Assembly: GCA_037446115.1 (NCBI GenBank)
Contig: JBBIJF010000045.1
Coordinates: forward strand, 1 to 26,099
Reading direction: 5' to 3'
DNA length: 26,099 nucleotides
Source of the DNA: JANWXD01 sp037446115
GTDB lineage: Bacteria; Acidobacteriota; Terriglobia; Bryobacterales; Bryobacteraceae
Shown here piece after piece: positions 8,201-16,155 of the stretch. Position numbers and translations under genes: made by a program. The notes under the pieces were generated by a model. It saw nothing but the letters and a program-made list of their open reading frames with translations. It made no database searches and was not told the DNA's origin. Numbering within the stretch: the first letter of the stretch is position 1; every line of letters starts with the position of its first letter.

Positions 8201-9493
8201 GGTCCGCTGCGGGCTTCCGAGTTGAGCGAGCGGCTGGCCATGGACAGCGAGCTTGTCGCTCAAGCCCTCGCCTGGCTGGAGGGCGCCGGCCTGATCCTGC
8301 GCGGCCGTTTCACCGGCCGCGGCGAGCAAATCGAATGGTGCGACCGCAGGATCCTGGCCCGCATTCACCGCCTCACGCTCGGGAAACTCCGCCGCGAGAT
8401 CGAACCCGTGAGTGCCGCCGACTACCTGCGCTTCCTGCTGCGCTGGCAGCATGTAGCGCCGGGCACGAAACTGCATCGTGTCGCTGGCCTCGTCGAGGCG
8501 ATCCGCCAGCTTCAAGGCTTCGAGATTCCCGCGGCGGGTTGGGAGGCTCACGTCCTCCCCGTCCGCGTCGCCCAGTACAAGCCGGAGTTCCTCGACCGGC
8601 TGTGCCTGTCCGGCGAAGTGATGTGGGGCAGACTGTCGGAACATCCGGCCCTGGAACGGGACAACGGAGCCGCCCGGAGAGTGCGGCCGACGCGGGCCGC
8701 GCCGGTGTCGCTCTTCCTGCGCGAAGAGGCGGATCTGCTGGTCACCGGGCGCGCAGTGCGGCCGGAGGCGTTGTCTCATCCGGCTCGCGACGTGCTCGAA
8801 ACGCTCGAGCGCCGCGGCGCGTGTTTCTTCGGCGAGATTCAGCGAGCTACCGGCCGGCTTGCCAGCGAAGTGGAGGACGCCCTGTGGGAGTTGGTGGCGG
8901 CCGGGCTGGTCACGGCGGACGGCTTCGAGAATCTGCGAGCACTGCTCGATCCCAAACGGCGGCGCGGCGAAGGCCGAGGGCGCCAGGCCCGCCCGCGCCA
9001 CGCGGGCGGCCGGTGGGCGCTGCTGTGCGCCGCTTCCGGGGCCCGCAACACGGAGGCGCTCGCCCGGCAATTCCTAAAACGCTGGGGAGTCGTGCTGCGC
9101 GAAGTGCTTACCCGGGAAGCGGTCGCCCCTCCCTGGCGCGAGCTGTCTGCCGTCTATCGCCGCATGGAGGCACGAGGTGAGTTGCGCGGCGGTCGCTTCG
9201 TAGACGGTTTCCCGGGCGAGCAGTTCGCCTTGCCCGAGGCGGTCGAAGCGCTGCGCGCCGTCCGCCGGGCGGAGAAGAACGGCGAAGTAGTCACGCTTTC
9301 CGCCGCCGACCCCCTCAACCTCCTCGGCATTGTGCTCCCGGGGCCCCGCGTTCATCCGCTCTCGGGCGAGCTGATCCGCTTTCGCGACGGCGTGCCCATA
9401 TCCGCCGCACCGGCTCCCACCGTGCTCCCGCCAACGCCGGGCGACGACCACGCTCACTTTCTGCCGCAGCGTGTGACAAAAGCAGCGAAGTAA
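5276..9493 (+). CDS. lhr: Large ATP-dependent helicase Lhr
   Basis: A 1405-residue superfamily 2 helicase of the long Lhr class, which unwinds RNA:DNA hybrids and DNA forks and is linked to repair. Motif I is APTGSGKT (42-49), motif II DEIH (167-170), motif III SATVKP near 205, motif V ATASLELGIDVG near 326, and motif VI QRIGRSGH near 356. A winged-helix and beta-barrel Lhr core follows to about residue 850, then the long C-terminal extension typical of bacterial full-length Lhr. The length is near that of E. coli and mycobacterial Lhr, so the protein looks complete. It starts 42 bp after the EgtB-like gene; a TAGAAT hexamer at 5255-5260 may be a -10 element. No MPE-type nuclease partner gene is adjacent. 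A long open frame on the opposite strand is a composition shadow. Confidence 0.95.
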   Translation: MAGLEFDPLIAQWFEERFAAPTEPQRLGWPRIREGRDVLITAPTGSGKTLAAFLVCVDELIRRARASALADEIHAVYVSPLKALSNDIRRNLEEPLAALRQLAAARGQPLPPLRVAVRTGDTPGWERRQMLQEPPHILVTTPESLFILLTADKSRRLLATARTVIVDEIHAVAGSKRGSHLSLSLARLDALVEAAGRRRPQRIGLSATVKPVEEVACFLSREAHIVNAGHRRPMDLAVEITDDELGAVATNDMWERIYDRLAALTAQHRATLIFVNTRRLCERVAHHLGERLGQDAVFPHHGSLSRRLRQSAEERLKRGELRAIVATASLELGIDVGFVDLVCQVGSPRSISVALQRIGRSGHWTGATPKGRLFATTRDELIECAALVRAIRRGLLDRLEIPPAPLDVLAQQIVAECAAQEWREDELFELIRRAWPYRELERREFEAVVSMLAEGIATSRGRSGAYLHRDQVHGRLRGRRSARLAAITSGGAIPETANYSVVAEPEGTVVGTVDEDFAVESLAGDVFLLGTTSWRIRRVEAGKVRVEDARGAPPSVPFWRGEAPGRTWELSEEVARLREDLARGTPEQARALLAQECGLSGAAAAQAVAYVRAGAAALGAVPSTRTIVAERFFDESGGMQLVLHAPFGARINRAWGLALRKRFCRSFNLELQAAATDNGIVISLSDQHSFPLEIVFEFVQPETAEYLLTQALLAAPMFTVRWRWNASRALAVLRFAGGRKVPPPVQRMRADDLLAAVFPDQAACAENLAGDIRIPDHPLVNETIRDCLQEAMDLSGFRELLAAIQRGDIRTVAVDTAEPSVFCHEILNANPYAFLDDAPLEERRARAVQLRRTLPDELAAGAGALDPEIIVQVAADVRPVVRDAEELHDALLTLIVLPPSPEWSDFFEELRRQRRAAVLRTAGHALWVAAERLELARRLWPEAAVAPLLPAVPGEVPDAREDCAAVVLRGWFESSGPLRASELSERLAMDSELVAQALAWLEGAGLILRGRFTGRGEQIEWCDRRILARIHRLTLGKLRREIEPVSAADYLRFLLRWQHVAPGTKLHRVAGLVEAIRQLQGFEIPAAGWEAHVLPVRVAQYKPEFLDRLCLSGEVMWGRLSEHPALERDNGAARRVRPTRAAPVSLFLREEADLLVTGRAVRPEALSHPARDVLETLERRGACFFGEIQRATGRLASEVEDALWELVAAGLVTADGFENLRALLDPKRRRGEGRGRQARPRHAGGRWALLCAASGARNTEALARQFLKRWGVVLREVLTREAVAPPWRELSAVYRRMEARGELRGGRFVDGFPGEQFALPEAVEALRAVRRAEKNGEVVTLSAADPLNLLGIVLPGPRVHPLSGELIRFRDGVPISAAPAPTVLPPTPGDDHAHFLPQRVTKAAK

Positions 9494-9600
9494 GCGGCCT
9501 GCACTGGCGGCCGGAGCGGGATCACCCAAGGTCGCCGGATCACGTCCCACAACTCCCTTTGCACCGCCGCCCTGGTGCATAATCGCAACAAAGGTCTCCC

Positions 9601-10851
9601 ATGCAGCTCACCCCGGAGCAGCAGGCGGTGCTCGAGGGCGCCCGCGGGCCCTATCTGGCCAGACTCATGCAATGGCTGGTGGCGTGGGGCGAGGTCATGG
9701 GCGCCAGGCGGCTGGTGCCGGTAGACAACACGCACGCGCTGCTCCCTGTACCGAATCTCATGGCGCGCGGCGCCTCCCGTCAGACGGTGGAGCAGTACGT
9801 GGCCGAACTGCGGGAAGCGTGCTCCTACCGTACCGCCCCGGGCTGCTACTGCACGGTGCACACCGCTTTTGTCACCCTCGACCCGCTTGACGTACCAGAA
9901 AACGATCCCGAACAGGTCCGCCTCCAGAAAGAGCTGGCCGAACTCGCTGCTCAAGCCGGCTTCATCCCCACGTTCACCTGTGCGCCGTATCTGGTGGGCA
10001 ACGTCCCGCTCAAGGGCGAAATCTGCGCCTGGACCGAGTCCTCCGCCGTGGTCTACGCCAACTCCATTCTGGGGGCGCGCACGGTGCGCCACGGCAATGA
10101 GAGCGCCATTGCCGCTTCGCTGCTCGGGTGGGTGCCCGAGTTCGGCGTCATGCTGGATGAGAACCGCAAAGGTACGCTCCGCGTGGAGGTGACGGCGGAT
10201 CTGGACAGCACCACGGACTGGGGGGCGCTCGGCTACTTTGCCGGAAAACTGGCCGGTCTGGGCATCCCGGTCTTCCATGGCGTCCGCCGGCCGACCCAGG
10301 ATGAGGCCAAGCAGCTCTGCGCGGCTCTGGCAACCACCGGCGGCGTCAGCATGTGCCATATCGTCGGGGTGACGCCCGAAGCCCCCACCCTCGAGGCCGC
10401 CTTTCACGGCCGAGTGCCCGAAGATTTCGTGGTCTTTGATGACCGGGCCCTACGTGAGACCTACGCTTCGTTGCGCCACTACACCGGCGACGAGATTGAC
10501 TCGGTCATCCTCGGCTGCCCGCATGCCTCCATCCGGGAGATCGCAGAAATCGCCGCGCTGCTCCGTGGCAAACGGGTGGCGCCGGGAGTCCGGCTGTGGG
10601 TGGATGCGGCGCGAGCCACCAAAGCCAATGCCGACGCCATGGGCTACACGCGGATCATCGAAGAGGCGGGCGGCCGAATTCTCTGCGACACCTGCCCCAC
10701 CAACATGCGCATCCCCGCCCGCCGCATCGTCACGCACGGCTTCAAACAGGCACACTACGCCCGCGGAATGACCGGCGCCGAAGTGATTGTGGCGGAGACC
10801 GGCCCGTGCATCCGCGCGGCAGTGGCGGGCAGGTGGCTGGGCGATGACTGA
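9601..10851 (+). CDS. Aconitase X large (catalytic) subunit
   Basis: A 416-residue aconitase X catalytic protein (formerly DUF521). Characterised members dehydrate cis-3-hydroxy-L-proline in bacteria or phosphomevalonate in archaea. Family stretches include PVDNTHALLPVPNL (40-53), TFTCAPYLVGN (124-134), TESSAVVYANSILGARTVRHGNE split across 145-167, GCPHAS (305-310) and LCDTCPTNM (361-369). Cys127, Cys306 and Cys362/365 are candidate ligands for the Fe-S or iron cofactor. The small subunit gene overlaps its end by 8 bp, so this is the two-polypeptide (type II) form rather than the fused form. AAGG lies 6 nt before the ATG and a CATAAT box is at 9578-9583. No proline-catabolic or mevalonate gene is nearby, so the substrate is open; hydroxyproline dehydration is only the bacterial default. 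Confidence 0.92.
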   Translation: MQLTPEQQAVLEGARGPYLARLMQWLVAWGEVMGARRLVPVDNTHALLPVPNLMARGASRQTVEQYVAELREACSYRTAPGCYCTVHTAFVTLDPLDVPENDPEQVRLQKELAELAAQAGFIPTFTCAPYLVGNVPLKGEICAWTESSAVVYANSILGARTVRHGNESAIAASLLGWVPEFGVMLDENRKGTLRVEVTADLDSTTDWGALGYFAGKLAGLGIPVFHGVRRPTQDEAKQLCAALATTGGVSMCHIVGVTPEAPTLEAAFHGRVPEDFVVFDDRALRETYASLRHYTGDEIDSVILGCPHASIREIAEIAALLRGKRVAPGVRLWVDAARATKANADAMGYTRIIEEAGGRILCDTCPTNMRIPARRIVTHGFKQAHYARGMTGAEVIVAETGPCIRAAVAGRWLGDD

Positions 10852-11263
10852 AACCTTCGAAATTCGGGGAAAGGGTGTCGTCGGCGGGCGCGCCGAAGGG
10901 GAGGTGCTGATCGCCGACACGACCCTCTCCTTCTGGGGTGAAGTGGATGCCGTCACCGGCCGCGTGATCGCTGTAGGCCATCCGCTCCAGGGCCAGTCGC
11001 TGGCCGGGCGCATCTTGATCATTCGCGCGACCAAGGGTTCCTCGGCCACGCCTATGATGTTGCGCCTGGCGGCCCTGGAAGGTAAAGCTCCGGCGGCCTT
11101 GGTCAACATCGAAGTGGACAGCCTCGCCGCGCTCGGCTGCATCGTCAACGGCATCCCGATGCTGGCCGGGCTCGAGGAAAATCCCTTCGAAAAGATCCGC
11201 ACGGGCGATCATGCGGTCGTAGACGCGGACCAGGGCATCCTTCGCGTGACCCGCCGCCGCTGA
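10844..11263 (+). CDS. Aconitase X small (swivelling) subunit
   Basis: A 139-residue protein of the aconitase X small-subunit family (formerly DUF126), corresponding to the swivelling domain of classical aconitases. It shows GKGVVGGRAEGEVL (10-22), then RATKGSSATP (61-70), where one of the two Ser residues is expected to be the active-site residue, then ALVNIEVDSLAALGCIVNG split over 86-103 and the C-terminal GDHAVVDADQGILRV. The ATG at 10844 sits inside the stop region of the large subunit (ATGACTGA, 8-bp overlap), which argues for translational coupling and a 1:1 complex. An upstream GTG at 10787 in the same frame would only extend it into the large-subunit gene and is not needed. The unit seems to end here, as a 258-bp gap follows. 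Confidence 0.92.
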   Translation: MTETFEIRGKGVVGGRAEGEVLIADTTLSFWGEVDAVTGRVIAVGHPLQGQSLAGRILIIRATKGSSATPMMLRLAALEGKAPAALVNIEVDSLAALGCIVNGIPMLAGLEENPFEKIRTGDHAVVDADQGILRVTRRR

Positions 11264-11521
11264 ACCCTGCGGTGAAGATTTGGCGAAACTGATGTGATAA
11301 AAACGATAGAGGGTGTTCTTGTTTGCGGACGGGATGTGGAAAATCCGGAGACCGAATTCCTATCCGCTTGATGGCGTCCGGGTTGCCGCCATCTGCGTCT
11401 TTGCCGCTGCGGTGCCGTTATCCACCGGGGCCGCCCCGAGACTCACGCAGGGGAAAAGGGAAAAATCTGTGGAAAAAACAACCGGTGCACCCTGACAGCG
11501 CGTAACCTGAATCGGCTGACC
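11264..11521 (+). promoter_or_regulatory. AT-richer gap upstream of dnaB with DnaA-box-like words
   Basis: This 258-bp gap holds no convincing gene. It is clearly richer in A/T than its surroundings. Three 9-mers match the DnaA box TTATCCACA with one mismatch: TTTTCCACA on the minus strand at 11335-11343, TTATCCACC on the plus strand at 11418-11426, and TTTTCCACA on the minus strand at 11468-11476. An imperfect TTATCACA word occurs near 11293-11300 on the minus strand. A TAACCT hexamer at 11503-11508 could be the -10 element of dnaB. It may be a DnaA-responsive promoter; an origin is less likely because dnaA and dnaN are absent and no regular box spacing is seen. Confidence 0.4.
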
Positions 11522-12889
<1,368 letters not shown>

Positions 12890-13079
12890 GAACGTACCAG
12901 TCTCTCGCTCGCCCCGGCGGCACGGCTCGCACGATGTGGGCGGCACCAACCCGGCCGCCACGCCGCCGCCCACGCCAAAAAGCCCATGCGAACGCCTGCA
13001 TCGCCGGGGGAGCCGCTCGGGCGACGATGGAGTCCAGTCGGCCCGGGGGCGCCGTGGCTTTATTACACTGGGGTATTTC
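12890..13079. other. Gap between dnaB and the ABC transporter genes
   Basis: A 190-bp GC-rich stretch without a credible gene: the open frames crossing it are rich in Arg, Pro and Gly and have no family features. The only AT-rich part is at 13059-13068, where TACACT at 13064-13069 may be a -10 element placed 10 nt before the GTG start of the ATPase gene. I see no clear terminator hairpin with a T-run for dnaB. Confidence 0.5.
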
Positions 13080-14585
13080 GTGCTGCTCGAGCTCGAGGGT
13101 ATCCAAAAGCGCTTCGGCGGAGTCGTCGCCCTCCGCCGCGGCGACTTGCGCGCGAACGCGGGCGAGGTCCACCTGCTGCTCGGTGAAAACGGAGCGGGCA
13201 AGTCCACCCTGATGAAGATCGTGGCCGGGATGGTGCAGCCGGACGGAGGTGTAATGCGCTGGCAGGGCCGTGCGGTGAGCTTCCGCAGGCCTTCGGAGGC
13301 CGCCGCCATCGGCATCGCCATGGTCCACCAGGAGTCGCTGCTGGCCCCGCATCTGACGGTGGCCGAAAACATCTTCCTCGGCCGCGAGGACCGGCGTGCC
13401 TTGGGATGGGTTAACCGCCGCAAGATGACGGAACAGGCGGCGCGGCTGATCGAAGAGCACCATTTCCCGCTTCAGGCAGACTGGCGCGTCGAGCGGCTCA
13501 GCCCGGCCGGAAAGCAGTTGGTGGAGATCTGCCGCGCCATCTGGCACGGCTCCAGCCTGTTGATCTTCGACGAGCCGACTTCTTCCCTGTCGGAAGCGGA
13601 AACCCGGGAGGTGTTCCGCATCGTCCGCACCCTGCGCGATCGCAACATCGGCGTCATTTACATCACCCACCGGCTCGAGGAGCTCCGCGCCGTCGGAGAC
13701 CGGGTCACCATCCTGCGGGACGGCGAAACGGTGCACACCGGGGCGCTGGCGGAGCTCTCCACCGAGGAGATCATTCGCCACATGGTGGGTCGCGAGCTGG
13801 AAGCTGTCTATCACCGCGAGCCGCTCCCTCCGGGTGAGGAGCTGCTGCGCGTGGAGGGGTTGAATCGCCGCGGTGTGCTCCACGACATCAGCTTCCACCT
13901 GCGCGCAGGCGAGATCGTGGGACTGGCCGGGTTGGTCGGCGCCGGACGCACGGAGCTCTGCCGCGTCCTGTTCGGACTCGATCCGGCCGACGGTGGCCGC
14001 ATTTGGGTGGCGGGCAAAGAGGTACACATCCGCAGTCCGCGCGAGGCAGTGGCGGCGGGCCTGGCGCTGATTCCCGAAGACCGCCAGCGGAACGGGCTGG
14101 CCGTGCTGCTCCCGGTCGCCCACAACCTGACACACGCGCGGCTTGAGGCCGTCAGCCCCCGCGGCATTCTGGATCATTCCCGCGAGCGGCGGGCGGCGGC
14201 GGAACTAATCGCGCGGCTGCGCATCCGTGCCGAATCCTGGCGTCAGCTCGCCGGCAAACTCAGCGGCGGCAACCAGCAGAAGGTGGTGGTGGGTAAGTGG
14301 CTGTTTTCGAGAGCGCGCGTGTTTCTGTTCGATGAGCCCGCCCGCGGCATTGACGTGGGCGCCAAAGGGGAAGTCTTCCGCATCATGGACGAACTGGCCC
14401 GCTCCGGCGCCGCCCTCCTCATGGTCAGCTCCGAGCTTCCCGAACTCATTCAGGTGGCCGACCGTATCCTGGTCATGCGCCAGGGCCGTCTGGTGGCGGA
14501 ACTGCCTCGCGGCTCCACGCAGGAGGAAATCATGCGCCACGCCATGCTGGAGCAGGAGGCGAGCATTCGGGAACCGGGCTCATGA
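13080..14585 (+). CDS. Sugar-type ABC transporter ATP-binding protein (RbsA/MglA family)
   Basis: A 501-residue protein with two fused ATPase domains, as in RbsA, MglA and XylG of CUT2-type sugar importers. The first domain has Walker A GENGAGKST (35-43), signature LSPAGKQ (140-146) and Walker B LLIFDEPTSSL (160-170). The second has the degenerate Walker A GLVGAGRTE (284-292) typical of this family, signature LSGGNQQK (394-401) and Walker B VFLFDEPARGID (415-426). Start GTG 13080 gives an N-terminus that aligns with the family (LLELEGIQKRFGG); a longer open frame back to 12936 is not needed. A weak GGGG lies 6 nt upstream. The permease follows with a 4-bp ATGA overlap. Ribose, galactose, nucleosides or autoinducer-2 are all possible cargoes. 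Confidence 0.93.
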   Translation: MLLELEGIQKRFGGVVALRRGDLRANAGEVHLLLGENGAGKSTLMKIVAGMVQPDGGVMRWQGRAVSFRRPSEAAAIGIAMVHQESLLAPHLTVAENIFLGREDRRALGWVNRRKMTEQAARLIEEHHFPLQADWRVERLSPAGKQLVEICRAIWHGSSLLIFDEPTSSLSEAETREVFRIVRTLRDRNIGVIYITHRLEELRAVGDRVTILRDGETVHTGALAELSTEEIIRHMVGRELEAVYHREPLPPGEELLRVEGLNRRGVLHDISFHLRAGEIVGLAGLVGAGRTELCRVLFGLDPADGGRIWVAGKEVHIRSPREAVAAGLALIPEDRQRNGLAVLLPVAHNLTHARLEAVSPRGILDHSRERRAAAELIARLRIRAESWRQLAGKLSGGNQQKVVVGKWLFSRARVFLFDEPARGIDVGAKGEVFRIMDELARSGAALLMVSSELPELIQVADRILVMRQGRLVAELPRGSTQEEIMRHAMLEQEASIREPGS

Positions 14586-15505
14586 TTCAGCGCCTGCTGC
14601 CTTCCCTGAGTCTCGTGATTCTGTTCGTGGGGCTGTCCCTCGCATCACCCTACTTCCTCACCAAAACGAACCTGGCGAGTGTAGTGCGCCAGACCGCCGT
14701 CATTAACGTCATGGCGCTCGGCATGACCATGGTGATCATCGCCGGCGGCATTGACCTTTCGGTGGGAGCCATCCTGGCCATGGCGGGGCTGCTCGGCACC
14801 ATGGCCATGGAACGCGGCTATCCCATCCCGGCCGGCATCGCCATCGGCATCCTCGTGGGTTTGTTCTGGGGACTCATCAACGGGCTGCTCATCACGCGGC
14901 TAAACATCGCACCCTTTATCGTCACGCTGGGCACGCTCGGCATCGTGCGCGGCCTGACCCTGATCATCTCCAACGGCCTGCCCGTGCACCGCATCCCCCA
15001 GGAGTTTTCCTATCTGGGCGAAGGCAACCTGCTGGGCGTGCCCTTCGTGCTCTGGATCCTGGTAGTCTGCGCTGCGGTCACGCACTTCCTGCTGGAGCAC
15101 ACGCGCCTGGGACGTTACGCCTTCGCCATCGGTAGCAATCCGGAGGCGGCACTGTACGCCGGCATCCCGGTGGCGTTTCATACCACGGCGGTCTACGCCA
15201 TCTGCGGGCTGCTGACGGGCCTGGCCGGAATGATCGAGGCTTCGCGGCTGATGACCGGCCAGCCCACCGCCGGCCAGGGCTACGAACTTCAGGTGATCGC
15301 CGCGGTGGTCATCGGAGGCGGCAGTCTGCGCGGCGGCGAGGGCAGCGTGATCGGCACCCTGATCGGCGCCTTCATCATGGGCCTGCTGTCGAACGGCAGC
15401 GACCTGCTCGGCATCTCGCCTTACTTGCAGCAGGCCATCATCGGCGCCGTCATCATTCTGGCCGTCACCGTGGACGAACTCCGCAAACGCAAGCTCGCCC
15501 GCTGA
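14582..15505 (+). CDS. Sugar-type ABC transporter permease (RbsC family)
   Basis: A 307-residue integral membrane protein of the branched-chain/ribose permease family (BPD_transp_2). It is strongly hydrophobic, with about eight to ten predicted helices starting at residues 6-24. The family-conserved stretch ALGMTMVIIAGGIDLSVG lies at about 45-63 and a coupling loop ALYAGIPVAFHTTAVYA follows near 190-206; GGGSLRGGEGSVIGTLIGA near 246-264 is also conserved. The ATG overlaps the ATPase stop (ATGA), so the two are coupled. Only one permease is present, implying a homodimer. The stop is 5 bp from the convergent stop of the response regulator. No periplasmic binding protein gene adjoins it on either side, so the solute cannot be inferred. 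Confidence 0.93.
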   Translation: MIQRLLPSLSLVILFVGLSLASPYFLTKTNLASVVRQTAVINVMALGMTMVIIAGGIDLSVGAILAMAGLLGTMAMERGYPIPAGIAIGILVGLFWGLINGLLITRLNIAPFIVTLGTLGIVRGLTLIISNGLPVHRIPQEFSYLGEGNLLGVPFVLWILVVCAAVTHFLLEHTRLGRYAFAIGSNPEAALYAGIPVAFHTTAVYAICGLLTGLAGMIEASRLMTGQPTAGQGYELQVIAAVVIGGGSLRGGEGSVIGTLIGAFIMGLLSNGSDLLGISPYLQQAIIGAVIILAVTVDELRKRKLAR

Positions 15506-15510
15506 AGGCG

Positions 15511-16155
15511 TCAGTCCACCAGACCGTGACGCAGAGCAAATCGCACGAGCTCGCCGATGCTGTGCAGGTTCAGCTTCTCCATGATGCGGCCGCGGTGCGC
15601 ATCCACAGTGTAAATGCTCAGGTTCAGCATCGAGGCGATTTCTTTGTTCGTCTTGCCCTCGGCCAGAAGCTGGAGCACCTCCCGTTCGCGACTCGTCAGC
15701 AGGTCCAGGGGATCGGAGACGCTGCGGCGGTAGTCGCTCAGAACCGCCTCCGAAACGGCGGGGCTCAGATAGCCTTCGCCCCGGGCCACGGCGCGCACCG
15801 CGGCGAGCAGGTCGCGGTCGAAGGCGTCTTTGAGCAGGTACCCGCGGGCCCCCGCGCGCAAGATCTCGCGCACATAGACCGAGTCTTTGTGCATGCTCAG
15901 CGCCAGCACGGCCGTGCGCGGACAGCACTGCGCCAGACGCCGCGTTGCCTCGATGCCCCCCATCTCCGGCATGCCCACATCCATGATCACCACATCCGGG
16001 GAAAGGCGTTGCGCCAGCTCCACCGCCTCGCGCCCGTTGGCCGCCTCCCCCACCACCTCCATATCCGGCTGGGTCTCCAGAATCAACCGGAAACCCTGGC
16101 GCACAAGCGCGTGATCATCGGCGAGCAAGATACGAATCTTCTTGTTGGGGTTCAT
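15511..16155 (-). CDS. NarL/FixJ-type response regulator
   Basis: A 214-residue two-component regulator. The receiver domain (5-125) has the acidic pair Asp13/Asp14, the phospho-acceptor Asp59 in VVIMDVGMPEM, Ser87 and Lys109 in YLLKDA. The LuxR-type helix-turn-helix (about 152-210) has LTSREREVLQLLAEGKTNKEIA and TVDAHRGRIMEKL. It should be phosphorylated by the kinase encoded just upstream and then bind DNA. ATG 16155 gives a normal N-terminus and lies 41 bp inside the kinase gene, with no clear Shine-Dalgarno, so its translation is probably coupled. A longer frame to 16254 has no support. Targets are unknown; the convergent ABC transporter and the downstream-facing Lys-rich protein gene are neighbours but no operator is evident. 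Confidence 0.94.
   Translation of the reverse strand: MNPNKKIRILLADDHALVRQGFRLILETQPDMEVVGEAANGREAVELAQRLSPDVVIMDVGMPEMGGIEATRRLAQCCPRTAVLALSMHKDSVYVREILRAGARGYLLKDAFDRDLLAAVRAVARGEGYLSPAVSEAVLSDYRRSVSDPLDLLTSREREVLQLLAEGKTNKEIASMLNLSIYTVDAHRGRIMEKLNLHSIGELVRFALRHGLVD

Noticed and set aside
6458..9070. 870-residue open frame on the minus strand opposite lhr
   Set aside because: It is the composition shadow of a GC-rich gene; the translation is low-complexity Arg/Gln/His/Gly with no recognisable domain, while lhr has all helicase motifs.
11313..11495. 60-residue frame upstream of dnaB with a faint signal-peptide look
   Set aside because: No ribosome site, no family likeness, two overlapping frames of equal length, and the DNA composition is that of a gap rather than a gene.
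11264..11521. Possible replication origin
   Set aside because: Only three imperfect DnaA-box words, no dnaA, dnaN, gyrB or rpmH nearby and no clear AT-rich unwinding repeat array.
12936..13079. N-terminal extension of the ABC ATPase
   Set aside because: The extra 48 residues are Arg/Pro/Gly-rich and unlike RbsA/MglA proteins, whose N-terminus matches the GTG at 13080.
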